A stretch of DNA of 61,029 nucleotides from Gonapodya sp. JEL0774 (Eukaryota; Monoblepharomycota; Monoblepharidomycetes; Monoblepharidales; Gonapodyaceae): the NCBI GenBank assembly GCA_027604505.1, contig JADIIX010000100.1, positions 1 to 61,029 of the forward strand, read 5' to 3'. Below are positions 20,933 through 34,679 of the stretch, one piece after another. Under the pieces are notes generated by a model. It ran no database searches. It saw only the letters and a program-made list of their open reading frames with translations, and had not been told where the DNA came from. Each line of letters starts with the position of its first letter. Within the stretch, counting starts at the first letter, position 1. Both the position numbers and the translations under genes were made by a program.

Positions 20933-23900
20933 CTATGTATTATTTTTCAAGGTATTTGTGTATGCGTGAATGTCTGTTCTCACGCTAGCCGTTAAGTCCT
21001 CCAAGTCCCTATCCGACTCTCCAGTTCGATGTCTGCTAACCACATCAACCGCAATCGCGTACAGTCCTTCCCACTGTCCCCACTTTATGCCCACACGATT
21101 CTCTAACTCCCATTCTTCCAGCACCCCGAGTGCCCCACGAACAGTTCTCACGACATCGTCGACCGAAGTCTCACCTGTTGATGCAAATTGTGTACTCCCA
21201 CCCAACAGCATGTCCTTGAAATTCACGAAGTCTGCGTCATCGACCTTGACTTTATGAAATGCATATCGCCATTTGCTCATCCCTTGATCCAGGACGACGC
21301 TCCAGAAATGCTGCCACCATCCAGCGTGGAGACACGTCAAAGTCCTCAGCACGTACAAGCAAAATATCCGATCTCCATAAGCTTCTCGCATGTATACCGA
21401 AAGAACCTCCGAGAACAGCGCTTCGTCATATGGAACCACTGTTGTGGGGAAAATATGGGAAATGAAGACCCCCAACAACGCCGACACAGCAGGATCCCTG
21501 AACGCTGATTCTGTCGAATCTTCCGTTCCGTCCTTTGTCGTGACCAGCATCGGAATCTGTATCAGAAAAGCTCTCAGAAGTCCCACTACTATCGCACCAC
21601 CCTTCCCACCATCGACCCAAGGGGCTAGCATGTCTTCGAACACATCAAAACATGACAGTTCCTGCAAAACCAGCGCAGTGGCGAGAACCGCAACAACACG
21701 TTCCAATTCTGTGGTAGTTCCAGGTCGGCCCATATATGACAAGGGCCGGATCGGCCAGTCCCACCTCATTGGCAACCAAGACGACCAACAACGAGACTCT
21801 GTTTCTAGTGCGACCTCCCATCCGGAAACGAAGCCCTCCGATCCCCAATAAACGTCCTCCACAATCTCTTCACTCATCGTGAACCCCTCCAGCATCGGTA
21901 GCTTCCTGATCATATCCTTCACTACACTGCGAACCATGCATTTCCCCGCCATCCGAGCAAACGCCTCCTCCCCTGGCACAGAGAGCCACACGACCGCATA
22001 TCCCACGGCACTGCTCGATGCTGAGTCGCCGTCACTTGAAAGGCGAGGATGCGCGAGCCACTTCGCAAGGAAAGTTCGCCCAGACCGAGATCGGAGGATA
22101 TCCCAAATGGTCACTAGTTCCATGTCGAGGCCCCTCCGTGCAATAATCTGCCGTTTTGTCTCCTCCTTCACCATGTCCGCCAGAAACGCACGAGGGAGCG
22201 CCTTGAAAGCGAGTGTCTCTGCCAATTCGAGCAACGACGACCAGAATCCCCACACAGGTGTTGGACTCTCGTACTCGCAATTTGTGGGATTCAAGGCTGA
22301 CCAGCCATCGCGCTCAGTCACGCCGGAGCACCACTTGTCTAGCACGTTCCTGACGCGATCTTTTACCGTCTTGACCGTCTCCACTGAGGCATCAAAGTAA
22401 CTTGCCAAAAATGCCATCATGGTCGTGCACAGATGGACTTTGTGGTGAAGTTTGGGCTGTCCGTCTTCTTCTGACAAACCATCCAAATTTCTCTCCAACG
22501 TCGCTGCTATCACCCCAAGAAATGGCCTCGTCTCATCGCACAGTAGCGCCACCACCCCCGGCGCGTCCTCGTTCTTGTTCTTGTCGTCTTTATCCGCACT
22601 CCACTTATCAACCTTACCACCCCAATTGAGCACCTCCCTCATCACTGCTGTCCACGCCGCCAGTGCTCGTACTCCCTGTACGCCCTCAGCAGCCAGCGAA
22701 TTTCGCAATACAACTCCCTCGGCAACTACGAAATCTCTCAACGGCTTCACAGCTACAACACCCCGTGGGGTATTGGTTGACCGGTGAATGAAAACCGCGC
22801 GAGCGACGAGTATTGCAAATAAGCGAGCATGAAGGAGGGCAATAGACGCAACGACACCGTTTTCGGCAGCAAGAGGGGTTGCCATGTACCGCACTAACGC
22901 GGTGGGCAACCCAGACTCCAATAGTGCGACCATGGCGTTGTCGGTGTGCACATCCGTACTAACACCAAGGGGTTCGGAATTTGAGCCCAAGACCATGAAC
23001 AGTACGCATCTCAAAGCATCCGCAACGGCTTTCGACTTCTCCTCTTGCTGGCAGGGCCAATTATCCCCCAATACTGAGCCCACCATCGCCTTTGCCATTC
23101 CGGCTTTGAGAGCTTCCGCCGGTGCACGCGAGGCAAGTTTAATGACGAGTGGAAGAAGGGAAGCGGGGGATACGGAGGGTACGGGTGATGCGATGTGTGA
23201 TGCGAGAACGGATAGCAGCGAAGGCTGGGATGGGGTGAGAAGGAGAGCGAGTGGGTCGGACACGAGTGTGGGAGGAGGGCGAGATTGGGAAGCCGGTAGA
23301 GGGGTGGAAGAGGCCCGCAGTGTTTGCACCAGCGCAGTACGGTAAGTTGGGTCTGCAAGCTCCACCACCCCCACCGCCCCAGACCACAGATCGCTCTCAA
23401 TGGCCTCCTCCAATTCTTTCGACACGTCCACCTGCTGCTCCTTGATCCCCTGAGGCATCAATGCGCCTGCCTCCATCACCGCAGCAACCATGTCGATCCC
23501 CACTGCGGAGACCGACGCATTTGTATCGGATGCGAGGTGAACCGATAGTGCAGGCACAGAAAGCGCCTTAAGAGCATAGTTTAAAATGGCAAGAGATGTC
23601 TCAACAGAGATATAGTCGTCCTGCGGTTTTGGTGGTGCTGTTTTTCGTTCACGCTCTGAGTTCACCACCCACCCTGCGCACCATCTAACGAGCCCCGCCA
23701 CTGCCCTGCCACCCACGGCCTTCTGAGCAGGATATCGACTCCTTGCCAGACCCACCAACTCAGTTACTGTGTAGCCCGCAGCTTCGGGATTGTCTGCGTG
23801 GTGATGAAGCGCGAGGTGAGATGGGAGAGTTAGCGAGGCAGACGGGGGGATAGGAGCACCGGAGAGGTGAAATCTGGTGCCGAGGATGGGATCTGAAGTT

Positions 23901-24913
23901 GAGTTCGTGTGGGAAGAGACTTCAGTATCCGAAATGGTCCACTGAAGCTTTTCGTTTACGGCCGGTTCGTTGGGGAAGAAGCGGCGGAGGTCATCCTGGG
24001 AGAGAGTTGGGTTTGTTGTGGGAGGTGGATTAGGTGTAGGTGGCAGAAAAGCGGTCGGGGAGATGGGCGGTGAGGGTAGGCGAGAGGGTTCCAAAGAATG
24101 TAAGGGAGAGATTGGCGGGAGACTCGAAGGTGCAAGTGGTTCCAGGGGGATGTGGCGGGGATGGTCGGGAGGAAGAGGATTTTGACCTTCGTCCATAGTT
24201 GTTAATTCTGCACTTTCCATCTCCTCTCGTCCTTTAGCAACAGTAGCACTGCCACCGTCTCCGTATTTCTTTCTTGCCCTTTGTCCCAAGAAAGTAAGCA
24301 ACGACGGATCTATTGCACCGGCTAGTTCGTCGAGTTCCCCCTTAATTTCGTCCTCAGACATATGCCGAATCTTGTCCATATTCTCCTGCTGTATAGCAGA
24401 CATATCGACATCTCCAGCGACAGAAGCTGAATCGGAAGGGTGGTTTGAAGATGGCTTCTGCATTCGGACACTGTTGACATTCGCCGGGTTCATTCCAGTC
24501 CCGCTGGTCTCCATGATTGCTGTCTTTCTCGCCTTGAATGCAAGAGTTCGCGGATCAAACTGCGATCTGTGCTTGGCAGCTGGGAAGCCGGCATCTACAT
24601 GCCCATTCTTGCTGAGAGAAAACGGTTCAAACGAATGGCCCATGAGTTGCTCTGTTGTTCGCTCCGTCACCGAGGCAGAGACGACGTGGGGAATGCCTAC
24701 AACCGACTGTCAGCTCAAGTAAGTCACGTTTAAGATGGTCCAATCAGTCCCACCCGGTACAGAAAGACGCGGCTGATCGGATGAGGAAGATCCAGCTGGG
24801 GGATTCGGAGAGGCGGCAGGAACACCGCTGAATTGAACGGAAGAACCTGGCGCATTGTTTTCAGTTCCTGTAGAAGCTCTTTCGCGCGCAAGCCTCTGCC
24901 GGAACAGACTCAT
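20933..24913 (-). CDS. RPAP1: RNA polymerase II-associated protein 1
   Basis: RPAP1 helps assemble RNA polymerase II and carry it to the nucleus, and connects it with Mediator. Two exons were resolved: 24913-24754 and 24696-20933, joined in phase (VPG|IPHVV), giving 1307 residues. The N-terminal family box reads AGFPAAKHRSQFDP, followed by the second RPAP1_N box, QENMDKIRHMSEDEIKGEL and IDPSLLTFLGQR. A Pro/Ser-rich linker follows, then the C-terminal box near WTISDTEVSSHTN with the histidine-rich LALHHHADNPEAAGYT. The remaining 900 residues are alpha-helical repeats, as in animal and plant RPAP1. The start MSLFRQRLARERA is preferred because the upstream in-frame stretch is not family-like. 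Many apparent frames on the opposite strand are shadows of this exon. Confidence 0.9.
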
Positions 24914-25085
24914 AATCTCTGGTGGAACAGACACATAGAGTAACACACAGCTGCTGGGAGTACCTGCACAATCATGACCAAAGCCACCGCTCGCTTTCAT
25001 TACTATTCATCCATATTACAATAGCATATTTCCTATACCCAAGTAGTTCCAGAAGAAGTGAGGTACGGAAATCATATCCCTCCCC

Positions 25086-27293
25086 TCACAACGTGAACGA
25101 CTCCAAATCCACATCTATCCTCACCCTTTCACTTTCTTCCACTGCCTTTACGTCTCCCAGCACGTCCAAGGTCATGCTTTCAGGCCCACATACAAACAGA
25201 GCCAGTCTTGGCGATTCACCAGACAGGCGCTCGATCACCTTGTGCAGCAAATTCCGTACCCCAGGACGGTGGCGGCTCACCAGTGGTGCGAGGGGGCTTC
25301 CGTACTGTGATGGGACGGTGGGCATGTCTGATCCAGCCCGGGAGGTGTCGTATATGTGCACCTGCACTGGAGATTCGGGTACCAGCCATGGCAGGATGGG
25401 CGATAGCTGATGCGCAGAGTCTGATCTAACCGACCAAAACAGGTAAATTGGACGGCGTTTTTGAGTCAGACCCACGGAACTGTCGGATTGCAAAGCTGAC
25501 TTGACATCCGCCGAAGAAGATGCCAGAATTCCTCGAATAGCGAACAAGGCTGGTGCGATACCCGTACCTCCAACAACAAAAATATATGCATCGTGTGAAG
25601 GCAAGGTCGATGGTTTGATGAAGCTGGTGGGGGTGCCGAACGGACCTTGCATAGAAACTGCCGTGTTCGGGGTGAGGGGTGTGAAGACCCACGCTTGGAG
25701 AATACATGTTCTCAATTGCAAAAGCCGACTCACTCCTCATTGGCGTTCCCAACTTATCCGTGGCAAGAAGAGCATCTGTCCATTTCTCGAACCCGTACCC
25801 GCCGCGCACTGGACCAACCAGAAACTCGACAGACTTTTCAGTGGCGCCGCAGACACTCCAAGCATGAGACTCCCACCAAGAGATCGACGGGATTGTCACT
25901 CGCATAAACTGGCCGGGTACAACATGGACAGGTTTCGACAGCGACACCGAAAGAACAGCGAGGTGAGAATCTTCATGCGTCACAGATGTGATCACATGAT
26001 TGGTGAGATTTTGGTAGATGCGAATAAAGACGTCGATGGTGTATAGAAGGGTGCCTGATCGGTGAGATTGAAGAGGTCAATTCGTTGTGATTCCCTGTTC
26101 CAATCCGGCCGGGAATGCGAGTCCGACCCGGGTTGAGCACACAACCCTCGCAAAAGAACGAATCGCGTCTCGGAATCTCAAATCAGTGCTTACCAGGAAG
26201 AGCGTAGTATATGGAGATGGATGAATGCAAATAAGACAAGACGAGTCCAATGATGCCGAAAAAGTGGAACACGTAGAAAGTATTATACATCGAGCGTCGA
26301 ACCCAGGGGAAGGAGGTCGCACCCAGGATGAAGATTGCCCCAAGTGCGAGCCACCCAGTTACATCTAGCGTATTGAGATGGGAGTGATCACAGAGTTTGA
26401 TGAGTTAACAGCAGAACTTGCGAAGATCGAATAACACGACTCACAGATGTAATTTTTCTCACCCCACTCCCGATCATACAAATTCCTCATCCTTTGAGCA
26501 AATGACTCGGGTGCTAGTGTTACAGCGTAGCAACACACCACAGTGTGGTAGATAAACACCCAGATGGAGCTCCATCCCAGCCACCTGTGAATACGCAATG
26601 TGACGGTGTAGTCCAACCCTAAAGCAGACCCAAGCGGGGAGTGCTTTGAGACGGGAAGCATGACCAGACCGTAGATGACGGCAGAGATTCCACCCGATGA
26701 GTGCATGAATGCGTAAATGAGGAGAGTGCCCCAGGATATGGGGACTTTGGCTTTGGCGTAAGATTGCTGGTAGTAAGCGAATGCGGCGTCCTGTGTGTTT
26801 TAAATGAATGGTCGTGTCACACAAGGAAATGAAATCGCGTGTGAATGGCGGTCAGCTCGACATCGTAGAGTCAATGTCACTCACCGAGAAGAGTCCGTCA
26901 AACCCGACGAGCACCAAAAGCAGGGCAAAAACAAACCAAATCAGTTCTCCGGCTGTGACAGTGGATGTTCCAAACGGTCTCTTCACGAACAGCCGCTCGA
27001 AACCGGGAACCCTTCGGAACCCCAGAATGGCCAAAACAGTCGCTCCAATAAATGAATAAAAGATCGCGAGTGACTGGCGAACTGGTGCGTAGTACACAGG
27101 GTTATCCTCTATGCATTCATCCGCGAAACATCGTTCCGGGTGGCCCATTAAAACTGGAACGTGAGAGCGTGCATTATGGGGTTGGGTGGAAGAAAGAGAG
27201 TGATTGGGCGGACTCACAGTGAATGTAAATCCATGATGCAGGGAAGATGAGAACGCATATGACAGCAAGTGCGAGGTTCGGCACTGTGCTCAT
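25086..27293 (-). CDS. ferric-reductase / NADPH-oxidase-type flavocytochrome b
   Basis: This integral membrane flavohaem protein moves electrons from NADPH through FAD and two haems across a membrane, to ferric iron/copper (FRE) or oxygen (NOX). The ATG at 27293 begins a hydrophobic segment (NLALAVICVLIFPASWIYI). A luminal loop holds ERCFADEC, and four or more membrane helices follow. The haem ligands fit the two pairs seen in IHRWLGWSSIWVFIYHTVV and FYVFHFFGIIGLVLSYLH. The FAD domain has PGQFMRVTIP then ESHAWSV, where the family has HPFT or HPFS. The NADPH domain has VVGGTGIAPALF and the terminal CGPESM. About seven exons are joined by short introns, and their edges are approximate. I cannot separate ferric reductase from NOX with certainty. 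The GGTGIAP/CGPE pattern and the C-X6-C loop lean towards ferric reductase. It lies directly upstream of RPAP1 in the same direction. Confidence 0.85.
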
Positions 27294-28213
27294 TTTTGTT
27301 GCGAAGGTGTGAACCCGCTCTCTGAATCAAAACCTGGTTGTACTAAAAGGAATCTGTTTATCCGAGAGACAGGATGCAGTCCGCAGTTTGGAGGGCGTTC
27401 ATGGGTCTGCGACGGGTTCTGGTCCAATGGGACATCTTTTGGATCCTCCCGGTCCGAGATCTCGGGCTATCATCCAATCAGTCTCATGGTTTCCCATGAC
27501 CTTTGGATCAGCAACAAACATGATGAGGAATTAATTAGCTCTACCAGAAAGTGTTTCGTATCGTTGTTATGTTTTGTTTGTTACCTGTTCCCCGCAACTT
27601 TCATCTTATTTTTTTTTTTCCCTACTTATACCTGAGTGGGATCAGTTCCGGCCTGATCGGCCTGAAGGTTTTCCAGTTATTATGCGTGTAAAACACTGCC
27701 ACATCCGGCAATCTGGATACTGCGTATACATGCCACATTGTTGCAGATAACGCGTATCTATGTGATTATATAATGACCGACCGGCTTTTCAATTATGTTT
27801 GACGGAAGACTACAAGTTCTTCAAGTTTTATGAATCTTTCTTTTCCAGAGTCAAAGGTGGTGGAGGGGCGTTCTGGAGTTCATTGAGAAACCTGAAATGA
27901 TGGGCAAGCGAATTGCGTCAGGAAATCAAGGTGATGGGTAGCCGATCATGGAATTGCTGAGGCGGAGTTGGATTCTCCTTTGGGTGCGCGATGTGCCTCA
28001 CACTAGATAATTACTCGAGCCCACAAGAATTATTATGCTTGCAAGCTCTTTTCCTTGAAAATGTCCTCACTTTCACTTAGTGAATTGCACTGGGAGAGGG
28101 GTGTCAGAACAATCCGCTCGGACAGTCTGCTGGCACACCTGGAACGCACGGATGACCTTGCGCGATGAAATCAATCATTCATGGAAATGGCCACGACACT
28201 TCTTCTCGGTCTG
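27294..28213. other. intergenic region, no gene recognised
   Basis: This 920-base region lies between the flavocytochrome start and the Pkr1-like stop. It contains a T-run at about 27607 and moderate AT content. A 108-residue plus-strand frame at 27309-27635 has no recognisable features. The right half is presumed to be the 3' UTR of the Pkr1-like gene. Confidence 0.4.
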
Positions 28214-28850
28214 TCACTCGCTGCCGTTGTTGCAGAATTCTGATACCCCGTAAACTCCCCTATGCGTATTCAACAATCGGACTTTCCTCCTCCACTGCTG
28301 ATTGACCGTGGTGGACTCACCAAGTTGTCGAGCCCCACAGCCCTCCACCAGCCACGACGAGCACAAGCACGTGTAGACTCCAATCTGCTGCCCACCACAA
28401 TCCCAACAGGCTAACCATCATGCAGAAGAAGACCACATGAAACACGGCCTGGACCCGCTGGTTGGGGATGCCCGGTGTGAGGACGGAAAGCCAAACGTCC
28501 TCGGCAAGTGATACATTTGCGGGTTTATCGTTGCGACCAACTTGCGGGGAGCTCCTTGTGAAATGTCCTCCTTGATTGCCCTCAAGATGGTCAGGTTCAC
28601 CGTCCGACCCGATATCATGTCCCTCAGCAGGTGCCAATCCGTTTCCTCCTGTAGTCCCCGCTGTCGTAACGGCTTGGCCCTCCCTCTCCTGGCCAACTTC
28701 GAGCGCCCGCTTGAGCAATCCCGAACTCCCAATTTTCAGGAGCGTATCTGATATGTTCACGTCGCCATCTGCAGGTTCCGAGTCCAGGCCCCATCCCTCG
28801 TCCACCTCACTATGCTCGCTTGCAATTCCACTTGAAGGTAAATTCGACAT
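28214..28850 (-). CDS. PKR1: V-ATPase assembly factor Pkr1-like
   Basis: Pkr1 is a small ER membrane protein that helps assemble the Vo sector of the vacuolar ATPase. The ORF 28850-28317 starts MSNLPSSGIASEH and has an acidic, Gly-rich N-terminus of about 110 residues. The family core follows: DVWLSVLTPGIPNQRVQAVF, a membrane helix VVFFCMMVSLLGLWW, a short loop, and a second hydrophobic segment SLHVLVLVVAGGGLWGS. This matches the pattern of W-S-I-F-T-P-G then two helices in yeast Pkr1. The donor TTG|GTGAGT closes exon 1. The best second exon (28259-28214) gives GVYGVSEFCNNGSE, but this end is not certain. The protein is longer than yeast Pkr1 because of the N-terminal extension. It is divergent from ATP sulfurylase with 157 bases between starts. 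Confidence 0.68.
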
Positions 28851-31758
<2,908 letters not shown>

Positions 31759-32141
31759 TTGTAGAATAGAGTGTTCGATTGGGGGCGGAAAAATCTATGT
31801 ATTGATTTGAAGTAGAAGCAATAGAATGCACATTTTCATTTTGGATTGTCCGGTGTGCTTTAAGAAGCCACGACCGACTTAATTGAGGGGAAAGGGCAAA
31901 GAACAGAAATTATACAAAGAATTGGAGAAAAGAAGTGTTTCACAACGATTATTGAAGCAGAATGTCATTGTTATCGCATTGAAGCAGAATGGCTTGGGCG
32001 TTGCATTCAGAGAGAAAAGCCAGTAAAGTTGGTCCCTGAGCCCAGTGGTTGTGGCGCAGTGTCCAAAGCATGAGCTTGAAAGAGCTGCTCCAAAAAACAA
32101 AAACTCAGACTCCCATTTCAAAACTGCATCCACTGTTGAAA
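31759..32141. other. intergenic region before nucleolin
   Basis: This stretch holds the 3' UTR of ATP sulfurylase and the promoter of the nucleolin gene. It is AT-rich around 31890-31990. An in-frame ATG near 32070 could lengthen nucleolin, but the ATG at 32142 gives the more usual Lys/Ala-rich start. Confidence 0.35.
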
Positions 32142-34291
32142 ATGGCAAAAACGGCAGTCAAACCAGCAGCAGACAAGAAGGCAAAAGCCGCAGCCGTCAA
32201 GAACGCAAAGGTGAGCTCTAGAATAGTCCCGGTGATCGTTCAGACCAAGTGCCGATGCCATTTGCTCCTTGCCTTCTATCATGCTAGCCAGTGAAGGAGA
32301 AAGGTAAGTGTCCCTGCGATGAATCGCGGAGCAATGTCAAAGCTGGATTCCTAGCAGCTCTCTTGTCTTTTGAAGAAAGCTCATGTTTGGATATTTTTTC
32401 TCAGCACCTCCCCCACCCGTGGAGGATGATTCTTCCTCCGAGGAATCGTCATCAGAAGAGGAGGTCGTGAAACCTCTTGCCAAGAAGCCCGTTGCTAATG
32501 GCAAGGCGACCCCTGCTTCTGCGAAGAAGTGGGTTGAGGGAATGACGATTTTTGTTTTGCCGCGTAGCCAAAGTTTTCCTGCACCAACAAACTTTGCTGC
32601 GATTCATCAGGGCTGTCAAAGAAGAAAGCTCTGACTCCGACAGTAGCAACGATTCCGAAGAGGAGGAAGAGAAACCCGCCGCCAAGCCAGTGCCGGTGAA
32701 AGCTGCTGCTGTTCCCAAATCCGCCAACGGCAAGGGTGCTCCCGCTAAAAAGGAGGAATCCTCTTCCGACGAAGAGTCGGAATCCGACTCGGAATCGGAG
32801 GAGGAGGAGGCAAAACCTACAGCCAACGGCAAGCCTGCTCCAGCTGCCGCCGCTGCCGCGAAGAAGGAGGAATCCGATTCTTCGGATGAGGAATCATCTG
32901 ACGAAGAGGAAGAGGAAGAAGCCGTACGTATCAATATGTGAAGAAGATGACTCTTATATGTCATCGATTGACGCGAGTTTCTGATCGGTAACCTTTATTT
33001 CTCCGATTAAACAGAAGGCGAAACCCGCTGCCAAAGAAGATGATGACGAGGAGGACGATGACGAAGATGAGGACGACGAGGACGAGGAGATGGAGGAGGC
33101 CGAAAAACCTGCTCCTAAAGCTAACAAGAGGAAAGCTGACAATTCTGAGGCGGATACCAATGCCAACAAGAAGCCCAAGTCTGGCGAATCCGAATCTGCT
33201 ACCTGCTTTGTCGGAAATTTGAGCTGGAACGTTGATGAGGACATGCTCAGGTCTACGTTCTCAAGCTGTGGTGAAATTGTCGGTTGCAAGATCGCCATGG
33301 ACAGGGCCACAGGAAAAGCAAGAGGGTGAGATTTTACTCTCCTTGAATTCCCGATTTCTTTTGGACTCATGCTTCGTTTGACGTGTTTTCCACACAGGTT
33401 CGGGTTTGTTGACTTCAGCAGCCCTGCCGAGGCACAAGCCGCCGTCACCAAATTCAACGAGTACGAACTTGACGGACGAGCAATCCGTGTCAATGTTGCA
33501 GTTCCACGCGAGGAAATGAACAATGGAGGCCAGCGTGGTGGTGCCCGCGGTCGTGGCGACAGGGGCGGCAGGGGCGGCAACTCCCAGAGGGAAGCGAACC
33601 CGCCTGGCAAAACACTTTGGGTCGGCAACTTGAGTTACAGCACAAACGAGGATGCTTTGTACGAAAGCTTTGGAGACTACGGCGTCAAGCATGTGCGACT
33701 CCCCACAGACCCAGATACCGGTAAACCAAAAGGGTGAGACTCACAATCCAATGATTTGCTGACGCGTGAAGCTGTTTTCGACCATTGATGAACTTCAACT
33801 TGCGCAGGTTTGCGTACGTCGAGTTCGGGTCTCCCGAGGAGGCCACGACCGCTTATGAAGGCATGAACGGCCAAGATCTCGGAGGTCGCTCGATCAAATT
33901 GGACTATGCTCCAGAGAGGAACACTGGTTCGTATTTACACTGGTTTATGTGTTCCGTTTCTTATTATTCTAACCCTAAGGCGTTTATTCTGGACGTACTC
34001 TAGACGGTGGAGGCCGCGGGGGACGTGGTGGTGGTCGCGGTGGATTTGGTGACCGAGGTGGGCGTGGAGGTCGTGGTGGAGGTCGTGGTGGATTCGGAGA
34101 CCGAGGTGGCCGCGGTGGATTCGGAGATCGGGGCGGTCGCGGTGGTCGCGGAGGACCGCGCGGAGGAGGTCGTGGAGGTAAGTATCACGTTCGCACTTCC
34201 TGTACCTGATTTGGCTAATTGTGTGTGCACTTTAGGTTTCCGGGGTGGTGCTGGCAAGCCTGCGGGAACAAAGACAACATTTGATGATTAA
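32142..34291 (+). CDS. nucleolin / Nsr1 / Gar2-like nucleolar RNA-binding protein
   Basis: Proteins of this type act in the nucleolus in pre-rRNA processing. The N-terminus (MAKTAVKPAADKKAKAAA) is basic. It is followed by alternating acidic Ser/Glu/Asp blocks and Lys/Ala/Pro spacers, likely casein kinase targets, then a nuclear-localisation type KRKADNSEADTNANKKPK. RRM1 has RNP2 CFVGNL and RNP1 ARGFGFVDF. RRM2 has LWVGNL and KGFAYVEF. The end is an RGG box of GGRGG/GGFGDRGG repeats, stopping at 34291. About eight exons are seen. The second is a 7-base microexon (32297-32303), needed to keep frame between KNAK and APPPPVEDD. Taking the nearer acceptor instead would add an in-frame TGA. The two RRMs and single RGG tail match the fungal form, not the four-RRM animal nucleolin. 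Confidence 0.92.
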
Positions 34292-34679
34292 GGATCTAAG
34301 AATTGATATGCACTTAAAAAATTCAAATGATTTTTGGTGTAGCAGTATATCAATTGAAATAGAAATGAGCACTTTTACTGATTCTATTGTCAAGATCATG
34401 CAGCCTGAAGCAGGATTGCCTTCTTGGCGAAGTATATAAAGGGTGATTTAAATGGGCAGCTCGCATATGCTGCCGTCAAGGCACGTGCAACGAAGCGGTA
34501 CAAGTCACACCGCCGGCCGGGGTGAGCTTCACAGCTTTGGAGCGGTTGACAGTTCTGTAAGCACTTACTAGTAATTGGAACCAGTACGCGTTGCATCAAG
34601 CGACAAGGCAAACGGAGGATCGGATGTGCGCACTACATGAGTTAAGCTGAGTGTACAATGGAAAATTGTGTTCAATAAG
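34292..34679. other. intergenic region between convergent genes
   Basis: The 3' ends of nucleolin and the Rsc9-like gene meet here. The left part is AT-rich, as expected of a 3' UTR. I see no RNA gene or open frame of note. Confidence 0.35.

Noticed and set aside
20970-23548. Many plus-strand frames of 60-170 residues opposite RPAP1
   Set aside because: They are shadows of the single 3.7-kb RPAP1 exon and show no domain or splice continuity.
34440-34620. Short GC-rich stretch with stem-forming look, considered as an RNA gene
   Set aside because: No tRNA arms, TpsiC consensus or rRNA match could be made out. It is more likely a 3' UTR or spacer.
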